Source: Candidatus Raymondbacteria bacterium RIFOXYA2_FULL_49_16
Lineage (GTDB): Bacteria; Fibrobacterota; OXYB2-FULL-49-7; XYB2-FULL-49-35
Direction of reading: 5' to 3'
Assembly: GCA_001789205.1 (NCBI GenBank)
Contig: MFYT01000004.1
Location: 25,544-89,543, forward strand
Length of the DNA stretch: 64,000 bases
The position numbers were made by a program, and so were the translations under genes. Below are positions 38,108 through 46,706 of this stretch, in pieces. Numbering within the stretch: position 1 is the stretch's first letter; each line of letters begins with the position of its first letter. The notes beneath the pieces were generated by a model. It saw nothing but the letters and a program-made list of their open reading frames with translations, had not been told where the DNA came from and made no database searches.

Positions 38108-38635
38108 TTAGTCCCGGTTCTGGATCGCCTGCGCGAACAGCCTGCACGCCTCTTCGGGGTCTTTAGTTTTCAGGCCTACCTGCGATAAAATCATCTTTGT
38201 TGCACAGCCGTGTACAAAAGCGTCCAGACTCCCTTCATCAGGCTCTCCTTCTGCAACCAGGTAATCTATTCCCGGAAGGTCCGCCTCTGAGAAAATCACC
38301 TTCCCTTTTCCCAGAATACGCCGCGCTTCGTCTATGGGCATGTCCTTGTCCGTCAGGTGCACGCCCGCTGCGTCAATAATGAAAGCGGCCACAACATGGT
38401 GCTTGATTATCAGCGGGACTTGGAAACGGTCGCATACCTCTTTGACCTTGAGCGCCTCGGTGACAAACTCCTCGTCGTTAAAATTGTGCTCGCAGAATTC
38501 AATACCCTGGGCGCCGCCCGCTATGGCCGCAACGGCAATTTCATGATGGGGTAAAAACCCTGCTGCTCTGCGGTTGGTGGAAAACCAGAAATGGGTGTTT
38601 TTAATAGCGTCAGGAAGTTCCTTGGCACTCTTCAT
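38108..38635 (-). CDS. Degenerate ThiE/TenI-like protein
   Basis: 175 aa from the ATG at 38633-38635; a TTG at 38665 inside the valS end is an alternative. The middle is recognisably thiamine-phosphate-synthase-like (VKEVCDRFQVPLIIKHHVVAAFIIDAAGVHLTDKDMP, IDEARRILGKGKVIFSEADL) but the phosphate-binding GPVFxTxTK segment and most of the last barrel strands are missing. It is about 30 residues short of a normal ThiE. It is probably not a thiamine phosphate synthase; it may be a TenI-like remnant or a new small barrel protein. It lies 13 nt after valS. Confidence 0.6.
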   Translation of the reverse strand: MKSAKELPDAIKNTHFWFSTNRRAAGFLPHHEIAVAAIAGGAQGIEFCEHNFNDEEFVTEALKVKEVCDRFQVPLIIKHHVVAAFIIDAAGVHLTDKDMPIDEARRILGKGKVIFSEADLPGIDYLVAEGEPDEGSLDAFVHGCATKMILSQVGLKTKDPEEACRLFAQAIQNRD

Positions 38636-38648
38636 GACCGCTGGTTTT

Positions 38649-41303
38649 TCAGCTGAACAGGGCAAGGTTGGCGCGCAGTTTTTCCAGTTTCTCGCGCGTG
38701 GTGGAGAGTTTTACGCGCTCTTTTTCAACAACCTCAGGACTGGCGTGTTGCATAAACTTTTCGTTCGCCAGTTTCGCTTCAACGGATTTTAAGAAGCTAT
38801 CGTTTCTTTCAAGGTCTTTCATTATTTTCGCCCGTTCAGCCGCCTTGTCCACGAGTCCTTCGAGATTGAGGAAGACCTCGGCGCCGGCAATAACGGCCGA
38901 CACAGACTGCGCCGGCTTTGCGGCCGCATGGGTGACGGTAAGCGTACCTGTTTTTGACAGAAACTTGATCTGGGTCTCGAGGTCCATAATCCACTGTTGT
39001 TTTGCCTCTTCAGCGGCGCTAATGAGCACATCGCCCTTTTTTCCCGGAGGAATATTGTTCTCTGCCCGCAGATTGCGGATAACGACCACCAGATCCTGGA
39101 CAAACTGCATGCGCGCCTCGATATTGGGAACAATGAGATTGTCGTCGCAGACCGGATAGCGCGCCACAATAAGATGCTCCGCGCCTTCAACGCCATATTC
39201 CCTGAGCGCGGCGTAGATCTCCTCGGTAATAAAGGGCATGAAAGGATGCAGGAGTTTGACCGTGCCCACCAGCACTTCACGGAGCGTGTGCAGGGCCGCG
39301 TTCCTGGAAGCCAGGTCAGCGCCCTCGGCCATGCGGGGCTTGATGAATTCAAGATACCAGTCGCATAGCTCGTTCCAGGTGAAGTGATAGGCCGCTGCCA
39401 GGGCCGCGTTGAAATCGTAGCCATCAATGGCGCGGGAAATGACCTTGACCGCCTGGTTGAACCGCGAGATCATCCACTGGTCCTCGGTGCGCAACTGCGA
39501 TTTCTGGGGAGCGGTGATGGTCTGGTCCTTAAAATTCATCATGGCAAAACGGGCCGAATTCCACAGCTTGTTGGCAAAATTGCGGCCCAGTTCGCACTTT
39601 TCAGTCGCAAAATGGACGTCCTGTCCCGAAGGCGCCAGCGAGATGATGGTATATCTGAGCGCGTCGGCGCCATAGGTGTTGATCACTTCAATGGGGTCGG
39701 GCGAATTGCCCAGGGACTTGCTCATCTTGCGTCCCTGCATGTCGCGCACAATGGAATTGAAAAAGACCTCTGAAAACGGCAGTTTTCCCATGAACTCCAT
39801 GCCGGCAAACACCATGCGCGCCACCCAGAAAAAGATGATGTCAGCCGCGGTGACCAGCGCGTTTGTGGGATAAAATTTGCTGAGCGTTGCGGTCTCATCG
39901 GGCCATCCCATGGTCGAGAAGGGCCAGAGCCACGACGAAAACCAGGTGTCAAGCACGTCTTCGTCCTGTTTAAGATCAGTGCTCTTGCATGCAGGACATT
40001 CTGTGGGAACCTGACGCGCCACGACAATATGACCGCACACGCAATACCATGCGGGAATGCGGTGGCCCCACCAGAGCTGGCGGGAGATACACCAGTCGCG
40101 GATATTTTCAAGCCAGTGGGCAAAGGTCTTTTCCCACCGTTCGGGATAGAAGCGCAGTTCCCGTTTCTCAACAGCCGCAAGCGCGGGTTGTATCCACTGG
40201 TCGTATTTGACAAACCACTGCATACTTAAAAATGGCTCTGTCACGGTATGGCAGCGCTGGCAATGGCCAACGGCGTGGCTGTGGTCCTGGATTTTTTCCA
40301 AAAGCCCCAGGCTGTTGAGGTCCTCGACCACTGCTTTGCGGCAGGTAAACCGGTCCATGCCGCGGTATTTCTGAGGCACCGCATTGTTCATGGTACCGTC
40401 CAGATTCATGACAACAAGTTTTTCGAGGTTGTGGCGTTCACCCATGGCAAAATCATTGGGATCGTGCGCCGGGGTCACTTTAACGCAGCCTGTGCCGAAT
40501 TCACGGTCAACATAGTGATCGGCAATGACCGGGATGGGGCGGTTTGCCAGGGGCAGGACCACGGTGTTGCCCACAAGGCCCTTGTAGCGTTCGTCCGCGG
40601 GATTGACCGCCACGGCGGTATCGCCCAGCATGGTTTCGGGCCGTGTGGTGGCGACCACAACATACCCGTTGCCGTCCTGGCGCGGATATCTGATGTGCCA
40701 GAGATGGCCGTTTTTCTCCTGGTGTTCGTTCTCTTCGTCGGACAGGGCCGTGCGGCACCGCGGACACCAGTTGATAATATATTTTCCCCGGTAGACCACG
40801 CCCTTTTCATAGAGCCGTACAAAGGCCTCGGTGACAGCGCGCGAAAGCCCCTCGTCCATAGTAAACCGCGTACGCTCCCAGTCGCAGGAACAGCCGAGCA
40901 TGCGCAGCTGACGTAAAATGGTTGAGCCGTATTTGTCCTTCCACTGCCATACCCGGTCCAGGAACTCTTCGCGGCCAAGGTCGTGCCTGCTCTTCTTTTC
41001 CCCGGCAAGGAGCGCGCGCTCCACCACGTTCTGCGTGGCAATACCCGCGTGGTCCGTTCCCGGCAGCCAGAGGACCGTGCGGCCCTCCATGCGCTTTTTC
41101 CGGGCCAGTATATCTTGGATCGTGTTGTTAAGCACGTGGCCAAGGGTGAGCATGCCCGTGACATTGGGCGGCGGAATCACGATGCAGAAAGGTTCGTCTC
41201 CTGTACGGTTTTCGTCAGCGTGAAAGTACCGGTTCTTTTCCCAGACAGCGTACCATTTCGCCTCGACCGCAGCCGGTGTGTAGGTTTTTTCAAGTTCGGC
41301 CAT
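38649..41303 (-). CDS. valS: Valyl-tRNA synthetase
   Basis: 884 aa from the ATG at 41301-41303, which has GGAGAGAG upstream. Class I synthetase: the HIGH motif appears as PPPNVTGMLTLGHVLN, the editing CP1 domain follows (TTRPETMLGDTAVAVNP), and KMSKSLGNSPDP is at about residue 525. A C-terminal coiled coil (about 815-884) is typical of ValRS. It is divergent from the CheY-like gene. Confidence 0.97.
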   Translation of the reverse strand: MAELEKTYTPAAVEAKWYAVWEKNRYFHADENRTGDEPFCIVIPPPNVTGMLTLGHVLNNTIQDILARKKRMEGRTVLWLPGTDHAGIATQNVVERALLAGEKKSRHDLGREEFLDRVWQWKDKYGSTILRQLRMLGCSCDWERTRFTMDEGLSRAVTEAFVRLYEKGVVYRGKYIINWCPRCRTALSDEENEHQEKNGHLWHIRYPRQDGNGYVVVATTRPETMLGDTAVAVNPADERYKGLVGNTVVLPLANRPIPVIADHYVDREFGTGCVKVTPAHDPNDFAMGERHNLEKLVVMNLDGTMNNAVPQKYRGMDRFTCRKAVVEDLNSLGLLEKIQDHSHAVGHCQRCHTVTEPFLSMQWFVKYDQWIQPALAAVEKRELRFYPERWEKTFAHWLENIRDWCISRQLWWGHRIPAWYCVCGHIVVARQVPTECPACKSTDLKQDEDVLDTWFSSWLWPFSTMGWPDETATLSKFYPTNALVTAADIIFFWVARMVFAGMEFMGKLPFSEVFFNSIVRDMQGRKMSKSLGNSPDPIEVINTYGADALRYTIISLAPSGQDVHFATEKCELGRNFANKLWNSARFAMMNFKDQTITAPQKSQLRTEDQWMISRFNQAVKVISRAIDGYDFNAALAAAYHFTWNELCDWYLEFIKPRMAEGADLASRNAALHTLREVLVGTVKLLHPFMPFITEEIYAALREYGVEGAEHLIVARYPVCDDNLIVPNIEARMQFVQDLVVVIRNLRAENNIPPGKKGDVLISAAEEAKQQWIMDLETQIKFLSKTGTLTVTHAAAKPAQSVSAVIAGAEVFLNLEGLVDKAAERAKIMKDLERNDSFLKSVEAKLANEKFMQHASPEVVEKERVKLSTTREKLEKLRANLALFS

Positions 41304-41454
41304 TGCGCTCTCTCCGTTGAATAAGTAGCTAATAAAATACACTTACCCTCGCGGCAAATCAAATGATAATGGAGGAAATAGATTGAAAACCAAAACACAT
41401 TAATGTAATTTATTTTGGTCAGTTACCAAGACCGCTTTCACAAAGGATGGTGCC

Positions 41455-41835
41455 ATGAAGAAGATACTCATAGTTGACGACGACAGCGCCATGCGCGAAG
41501 TTGTGAAGACCGTGCTTGCCGGCTCTTACGAGGTCCAGGAAGCCTCGGGCAAGGCCCAGGGCCTGGGCAAGGTAAAGAGTTTTAATCCCGACCTGATAAT
41601 CCTCGATGTCATGATGGAAACAGCCTCCGCGGGTTTCGACATGGCGCGCGAACTCAAGGGTGACAACAAGCATAGCAAGATAAAAATCCTGATGCTTACC
41701 AATGTGAGTATGGAATCAAAGATGGATTTTTCGACCGTGGCCGGCGATCCCGAGTGGCTGCCGGTCGACGAATTCCTATCAAAGCCCATTGACCCCAAGG
41801 GCCTTTTTGCCACTGTAAAGAAACTACTCGCCTAG
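41455..41835 (+). CDS. Single-domain response regulator (CheY-like)
   Basis: 126 aa, receiver domain only. Acidic pocket VDDDS, phospho-acceptor Asp in LIILDVMMET, the switch Thr in MLTNVS and the conserved Lys in FLSKPID are all present, so phosphorylation is expected. No output domain. Two-component proteins lie 1.5 to 4.6 kb downstream on the other strand; a link is only positional. Its stop overlaps the end of the convergent CsgG-barrel gene by 4 nt. Confidence 0.9.
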   Translation: MKKILIVDDDSAMREVVKTVLAGSYEVQEASGKAQGLGKVKSFNPDLIILDVMMETASAGFDMARELKGDNKHSKIKILMLTNVSMESKMDFSTVAGDPEWLPVDEFLSKPIDPKGLFATVKKLLA

Positions 41836-43289
41836 AAAAAAATATTCAGGCCAAGGCTGGCCGAGGGCCCGGAGAAATCAACGCTCGATTGTTCCTTGTT
41901 CAGCACCCGATCGGCAATGGGCTGGCTCAGAAACGACGGACTTGTTTTTTCGAAAAAATAGACCTCGCCGCCTGAATTGTTTTGTCCCATGGAAAGCGTA
42001 TAGTTCGTCTCCCCGTCAGAAACAACGTCTCCCGCAAGGACGTTATCGAGCTTGGCAAGATTGCCCGTACCCTCGTATCCGGAAAGCTCAAGACGCGTAA
42101 AGGCAACCTGGAGTTCGATGCCAAACCGCCGCGTAAGCTGCAGCACCGCCCCAACGTTAACGCCGAATCCCGGTCCTGAATGGTCCAAATCAACATGTGC
42201 GTCAATTTTTCCCTGGTGTCGTATTCCCAGGGTGTCGTACCCGTCGAATTGTCCTGCGGCTGAAAAGGAGTACGATGAACTGAACATGAGCAGGTCAATG
42301 CCCGCATAGGGATGGAGGCGATTGAAATGCCACGAAGCCCTGCCGCCAACGGCGAACAGACTGTTCCGGACATCAGTCTCTATGGTAATATTGCCCCCGG
42401 AAAAAAGGTGCGTGTTGTGCGGCGCTGGCTGCAACCGGTATCCGCCAATGCCCGAGCTTGCGGTGGACAAGCCGCTGATTCTCAGCGCTATATGCGAGGT
42501 AAGTTTACGGCAAAGGTAGAGCCCGCCGCCCTTAAACGTGGTAAGGTTGACCTCGCCGCTTTCCTGTACCAACTGATAATTATGAAATATGGGAGGATTC
42601 TCGTATGTGGACATGACATTGTTGAATTCAGGATCAGCCCCATGCGCTGTCCAAAAGAGTCCCAGTGTCCAGTGGTGCATTGCACGCACGGGCTTGTCAG
42701 AAGCGGTTTCCACTGCGGTTTCCTGAACAGCCTGCGGCGCAGGCTGGGGCGCTGCCACGGGAGCAGCGGATTGAGCAATGGCCTGCGGAGCTGTTTTTGA
42801 CCCGCCGGCAAGACGATCAGCCGCGGTCTTCATGGCTCCGCCCAGATCCTCGATACGGCAGCGGCATTCGCCCGAATACGTATCGACCAGTTTTCCCGTG
42901 CTCACGTCGATAATGCGCAAATTTATGAGATAGACCGTTCCCAGCATGCCAATGGACCCAGCGACCATTTTCGACGCGCCCAGCAATTGTCCGATTTCCA
43001 CCATGCACGCCTTGTCGTCGCAGACGCCGCTCTGCTGAAATCCCTGTTCCTTCAAAATGGCGTCCATTTCACCCCGTTCCATAACCGCAAAGCGGCCGGT
43101 ATTGAAAAGCTCGGCGCGCAGCCGGTCGGATAATATGCCCGAGGCTGACTTGAGGTCGCCTTCGGCTTTCAGGTCCATGATGCCAATGACCTCCTTGTTC
43201 GAATCCACGGCTGCGTTCGCTGCACCCATGAAGAGCGAAAGACCCACGGCCATAAGCGACATGACTCTAACGATGAATATGCTTTTCAT
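41832..43289 (-). CDS. CsgG-like domain fused to an outer-membrane beta-barrel
   Basis: 485 aa from the ATG at 43287-43289 (AGGAAAGGA upstream, signal peptide ending GAANA). Residues 25-200 are a CsgG-type domain (FAVMERGEMDAILKEQGF, GVCDDKACMVEIGQLLG) like the gene at 29,012. An Ala/Pro/Gln-rich linker follows (about 200-235). Residues 240-485 are alternating-hydrophobic strands ending in ...LGLNIFF, the terminal Phe expected of BAM-inserted barrels. A periplasmic sensor or assembly domain tethered to its own barrel is implied. Confidence 0.7.
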   Translation of the reverse strand: MKSIFIVRVMSLMAVGLSLFMGAANAAVDSNKEVIGIMDLKAEGDLKSASGILSDRLRAELFNTGRFAVMERGEMDAILKEQGFQQSGVCDDKACMVEIGQLLGASKMVAGSIGMLGTVYLINLRIIDVSTGKLVDTYSGECRCRIEDLGGAMKTAADRLAGGSKTAPQAIAQSAAPVAAPQPAPQAVQETAVETASDKPVRAMHHWTLGLFWTAHGADPEFNNVMSTYENPPIFHNYQLVQESGEVNLTTFKGGGLYLCRKLTSHIALRISGLSTASSGIGGYRLQPAPHNTHLFSGGNITIETDVRNSLFAVGGRASWHFNRLHPYAGIDLLMFSSSYSFSAAGQFDGYDTLGIRHQGKIDAHVDLDHSGPGFGVNVGAVLQLTRRFGIELQVAFTRLELSGYEGTGNLAKLDNVLAGDVVSDGETNYTLSMGQNNSGGEVYFFEKTSPSFLSQPIADRVLNKEQSSVDFSGPSASLGLNIFF

Positions 43290-43327
43290 CTTGGATATTC
43301 CTTTCCTGCAAAAAACAACGGTAATAA

Positions 43328-43355
43328 AATATACCACGCAAATCAGGACATGCAA
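43328..43355 (-). promoter_or_regulatory. Putative promoter of the CsgG-barrel gene
   Basis: TTGCAT (43350-43355) and TATATT (43328-43333) on the minus strand with a 16-bp spacer, about 40 nt before the ATG. The gap to the upstream fusion gene is 77 nt. Confidence 0.4.
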
Positions 43356-43366
43356 TGGAAAAGGGT

Positions 43367-45775
43367 TCATTGCACCCAATACGCATACCCGCCCTCAAGG
43401 ACAAGGATGTTCTCGTAGCCACGCGACACAAGGTGGCGGTACGCTTCGTAGGCACGCGAACTGGTCTTGCTGTATACAACGCACTTTGCCTTCTTGTCAA
43501 ATGCGATGCCCTCGCGCCGCAGGTTCTCGAGCGGTACATTGACGCTGCCGGGAATGGCGTTCATCATGTGCTCGGACACAGGCGACGCGTCGATAATGTG
43601 ATACGCTCCCATGTTCCGGGAGAGGTCCTCGGCCGTTATGGTCTTGATAAAGCCCTCCATTTTACTTCCCAACACCAGGCAGGCGGTCTGGACCACGTCA
43701 ATGGGGATGTTAAACTCGGGCGCATAGCCCAAGTCGAGCGCAAAGATGTCGGTAAGCGTCATGGCTTTGGCAATGCCGCAGGCAACGACCTGCACGTGCC
43801 TGAAGACATCGCCGCGGCCATAGCCCTGCACACCCAGAACGCGTCCGGTCTTTGTATCGGCAATAAGCTTGAGGGTAACATACTGGGCGTTCCGGGCGTA
43901 ATGGGCGCGGTCCAGGCCAGTGACTACCACGGCCATGGCGTTAAACCCGTGTTCACGCGCCCGTTCGAAGGTGAGGCCTGTGCGCGCTATGGAAAGGCCG
44001 AAGCTCTGGAACACCACCGTGCCGATGAACCCGTCGAACACAGACGCACGTCCGCATATGTTGTCCGCGGCAATGCGCCCCATTTTAGTTGATATGGAAC
44101 CCAGGGGCCAATATTCCTGCGTGCGTGTGATGCAGTTGACGCTTGCTGCGCAGTCGCCTATGGCGTAGATGCTTTTGTCCGATGTCCGTAAGTGGCGGTT
44201 GACCATTACCGCTCCCACAGGAGTGCACGCGAGGCCCGCCTTTTTCGCCAGCCGCGCATTGGGCACCACGCCCGCGGAGAGAATCACCAGATCGGCGAAA
44301 AATTTGCCTTTGTCCGTGGAGAACACCAGCTGCTCCCCTTTGCGCGCAATACGCTCAATGGCCGTGTCCGTGACTATTTTGATGCCCTTCTTTGTCATGG
44401 CGTTCTGGATCTTTCCCGAGATATCACGGTCAAATATAGTGGAAAGAATGTGCGCCTTTTTTTCGAGTATGGTAACGCGCGCACCCGCTTCTATAAGCGA
44501 CTCCGCGGTCTCAATGCCGATAAGTCCGCCGCCGATGATGCAGACGTCGCGCGCGTTCCTGCCCATGCATTCGCGCTTGATCGCCTCCGCGTCCTCAACG
44601 CGATGAAGCGAGTAAATGCCCGGCAGCCGTATGCCCGGAATGGGCGGCAGAAAGGAGTCGGCGCCCGTGGCAAGGACTAGGGCGTCATAGGGAACGCGCC
44701 ATGACTCTCCCGTGGCAAGGTCCTTCACCTCCACGGTCTTCCTTTTTCTATCAATATCGACCGCCTCGATCTTGTTCAATATTTTGATGTTCCGGATGGT
44801 CTCAAAAAAGCTGATGTCGCGGATCGTGTTGTCCGCAGTGGACATGAGCGCCTTGGGCGAAAAAACCCTGCCCGCGATATACGAGGGCAGCCCGCACCCT
44901 GAGTAGGAAAGGAACTCGCCTTTCTCGATAATGGTGATGTCCATGTCCTCGCACAGCCGCCGCAGGCGCGCCGCGGCCTTAGGCCCAGCGGTGACCCCGC
45001 CGATGATGACCACCCGTCTGCGCTTTCGCGCGCCGCGCGCCAAGGACCGCACCCGCGTATAGGGCAGGGAAATGGTAAAAATACTGCCCGCGTTCTCACG
45101 CGACTCGGCGCTGATGCCGCCGCCCATGGAGGTGATGATGTTCCTGGTAATGGAAAGGCCCAGGCCTGTTCCAGCCGCAGCGCTCTGGTGTTTGACTGAC
45201 CGGTAAAAGGGGTCGAAAACATTGTCCAGTTCTGCCGTGGGAATGCCGCTGCCCGAGTCGGACACGGCAATGACGCATTGCTTCTTTCCTTTCTGCACCG
45301 ATGCCTTGACAACAATATGGCCGTGCGCGGGTGTGTACTTTATGGCGTTCTCGATCAGGTTCCGGAGCGCAATCTCGAGGCCGCGCATTGATCCTTTTAC
45401 AAATATCGCCGTATGCTCTGGCAGGCGGGTGCGCAGGAAAACCTCCCGGTCTGACGCCTCGGCCATATAGGCGCCCGCCACGGTGTGGGTCAGATCAACG
45501 CAGTCGAATTCCTCGGCCGCGGCCTGTCCGGCGCCCGCGTATTGCTGAAAGGTGAGCAGATCGGCAATGAGCGTATTCGCCTCAGCGGTCTTGCCGATGG
45601 CTTTTTCAATGAAGTGGCGCGTCTTGTCGCTGATGTCGCCCGTAAAACCGTCGGCAATGGTCTTGAGAAGGGAATTGATGGTGTTTATGGGAGATTTGAG
45701 CTGGTGGGAAAGCGTGCCGATGAATTGCTCGCCTCGCTGAGCGGGCGAAACGGGACGCGAATCGTTCTGCCTCAT
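43367..45775 (-). CDS. Histidine kinase - CoA-disulfide reductase-like - rhodanese fusion
   Basis: 802 aa from the ATG at 45773-45775 (GGAG 6 nt upstream; a TTG four codons earlier is possible). Part 1 (about 10-240) is a soluble histidine kinase core: phospho-acceptor His24 in GTLSHQLKSP, N-box LIENAIKYTP, G1 DSGSGIP and G2 GTGLGLSI, without transmembrane or PAS domain. Part 2 (about 252-700) is an FAD/NAD(P)-disulfide oxidoreductase of the CoA-disulfide reductase/NADH oxidase group: VIIGGVTAGPKAAARL, redox Cys294 in SYSGCGLPSYI, VCIIGGGLIGIETAE and YAIGDCAA. Part 3 (about 705-802) is a rhodanese fold whose active-site Cys is Ser769 (VYSKTSSRA). No frameshift or stop separates the parts. Confidence 0.88.
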   Translation of the reverse strand: MRQNDSRPVSPAQRGEQFIGTLSHQLKSPINTINSLLKTIADGFTGDISDKTRHFIEKAIGKTAEANTLIADLLTFQQYAGAGQAAAEEFDCVDLTHTVAGAYMAEASDREVFLRTRLPEHTAIFVKGSMRGLEIALRNLIENAIKYTPAHGHIVVKASVQKGKKQCVIAVSDSGSGIPTAELDNVFDPFYRSVKHQSAAAGTGLGLSITRNIITSMGGGISAESRENAGSIFTISLPYTRVRSLARGARKRRRVVIIGGVTAGPKAAARLRRLCEDMDITIIEKGEFLSYSGCGLPSYIAGRVFSPKALMSTADNTIRDISFFETIRNIKILNKIEAVDIDRKRKTVEVKDLATGESWRVPYDALVLATGADSFLPPIPGIRLPGIYSLHRVEDAEAIKRECMGRNARDVCIIGGGLIGIETAESLIEAGARVTILEKKAHILSTIFDRDISGKIQNAMTKKGIKIVTDTAIERIARKGEQLVFSTDKGKFFADLVILSAGVVPNARLAKKAGLACTPVGAVMVNRHLRTSDKSIYAIGDCAASVNCITRTQEYWPLGSISTKMGRIAADNICGRASVFDGFIGTVVFQSFGLSIARTGLTFERAREHGFNAMAVVVTGLDRAHYARNAQYVTLKLIADTKTGRVLGVQGYGRGDVFRHVQVVACGIAKAMTLTDIFALDLGYAPEFNIPIDVVQTACLVLGSKMEGFIKTITAEDLSRNMGAYHIIDASPVSEHMMNAIPGSVNVPLENLRREGIAFDKKAKCVVYSKTSSRAYEAYRHLVSRGYENILVLEGGYAYWVQ

Positions 45776-45847
45776 GGGTTTCTCCAAGGAAAAATTCGAG
45801 CGTAAAAAGAATATAATTTCAGGCGTTGACTTGAAAACAGGGTTTTG

Positions 45848-46507
45848 CTATGCGGCAATAGGCGCAATGACCGGTTTCTCGAACTGGAGGCCATACCGCA
45901 CGCCGGTTTTCTCGGGGTCTTTGCGCACGATCACGCCTTCGCGGAAGGTATATTTTTTCTCGTCCCAGGCCTTGATCCCCACCTTGAGGCGATGGTTGAG
46001 ATCAAAAGGATATTTGCTGTGAAAACCAATGCCCGACAAACTGACGTCGACTACTGAATCTATGGCGTTTGTATCAGGATCAACGGCCACCGCAGGGTGC
46101 TTCTTGAACCGCTTGAAGAGCCTCTTCTCGGATGACACCCGATTCTGTAAAATCCCAAGCAACACTTGGGTCAATTTTACAAAGTCGATTCTGCGGGTAA
46201 AGACGCACTCCACACCTGCGCGCGCATGTGAAAAATTTATATCCCGTTCTGAATAGAAAATAACCTTGGCTTTGGCGGCATCCTTGTGCTTTTTAATTTT
46301 TGAGAGGATCTCCTGACCCCCAATACCAGCCATGCTAAAATCGGAAATAATCACATCAACATTTATATAGGGTAGCAGGTTAGGGAAATGGCATCCGCCT
46401 TCGCAGCAGGCGACATATTGGAACCCCTGTTTTTTCAGCATCTTATGAACAAGGAAAATATCCTCTGGTTCATCGTCCACAATAAATATTTTCTGTTTCA
46501 GAGGCAT
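45848..46507 (-). CDS. Response regulator with PilZ output domain
   Basis: 219 aa. Receiver domain (1-122) has the acidic pair VDDEPED, phospho-acceptor Asp in VIISDFSM, but the conserved Lys-Pro is replaced (VFTRRIDF). The PilZ domain (about 128-215) keeps both c-di-GMP motifs, RLFKR and DVSLSGIG, so second-messenger binding is expected. It ends 72 nt before the kinase-fusion ATG on the same strand, a natural partner for it. Confidence 0.87.
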   Translation of the reverse strand: MPLKQKIFIVDDEPEDIFLVHKMLKKQGFQYVACCEGGCHFPNLLPYINVDVIISDFSMAGIGGQEILSKIKKHKDAAKAKVIFYSERDINFSHARAGVECVFTRRIDFVKLTQVLLGILQNRVSSEKRLFKRFKKHPAVAVDPDTNAIDSVVDVSLSGIGFHSKYPFDLNHRLKVGIKAWDEKKYTFREGVIVRKDPEKTGVRYGLQFEKPVIAPIAA

Positions 46508-46583
46508 GTTTCCCGCCCTCTTGTAGCAATCAGAGATATTGTAGGTATTGTAGTTTAACTATAATCTAATATTTTTATCATTT

Positions 46584-46622
46584 AAATGCAAGCTTTTACA
46601 GATAAATGCAAGCTTTTACAGA
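46584..46622. repeat. Tandem 20-bp direct repeat upstream of the 46.7-kb gene
   Basis: Two adjacent copies of AAATGCAAGCTTTTACAGAT, the second differing only in its last base, lie in a 199-bp AT-rich gap between divergent genes, about 85 nt before the plus-strand ATG. The spacing (20 bp, two helical turns) suits a pair of regulator sites. Confidence 0.7.
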
Positions 46623-46706
46623 AATCATATTTTTTTATGAATTTTTATTGTGAAAATAAGGGCAATAAATTATTTTTTTAAAAATTTCATGTTTTAAGGA
46701 GAAGAT

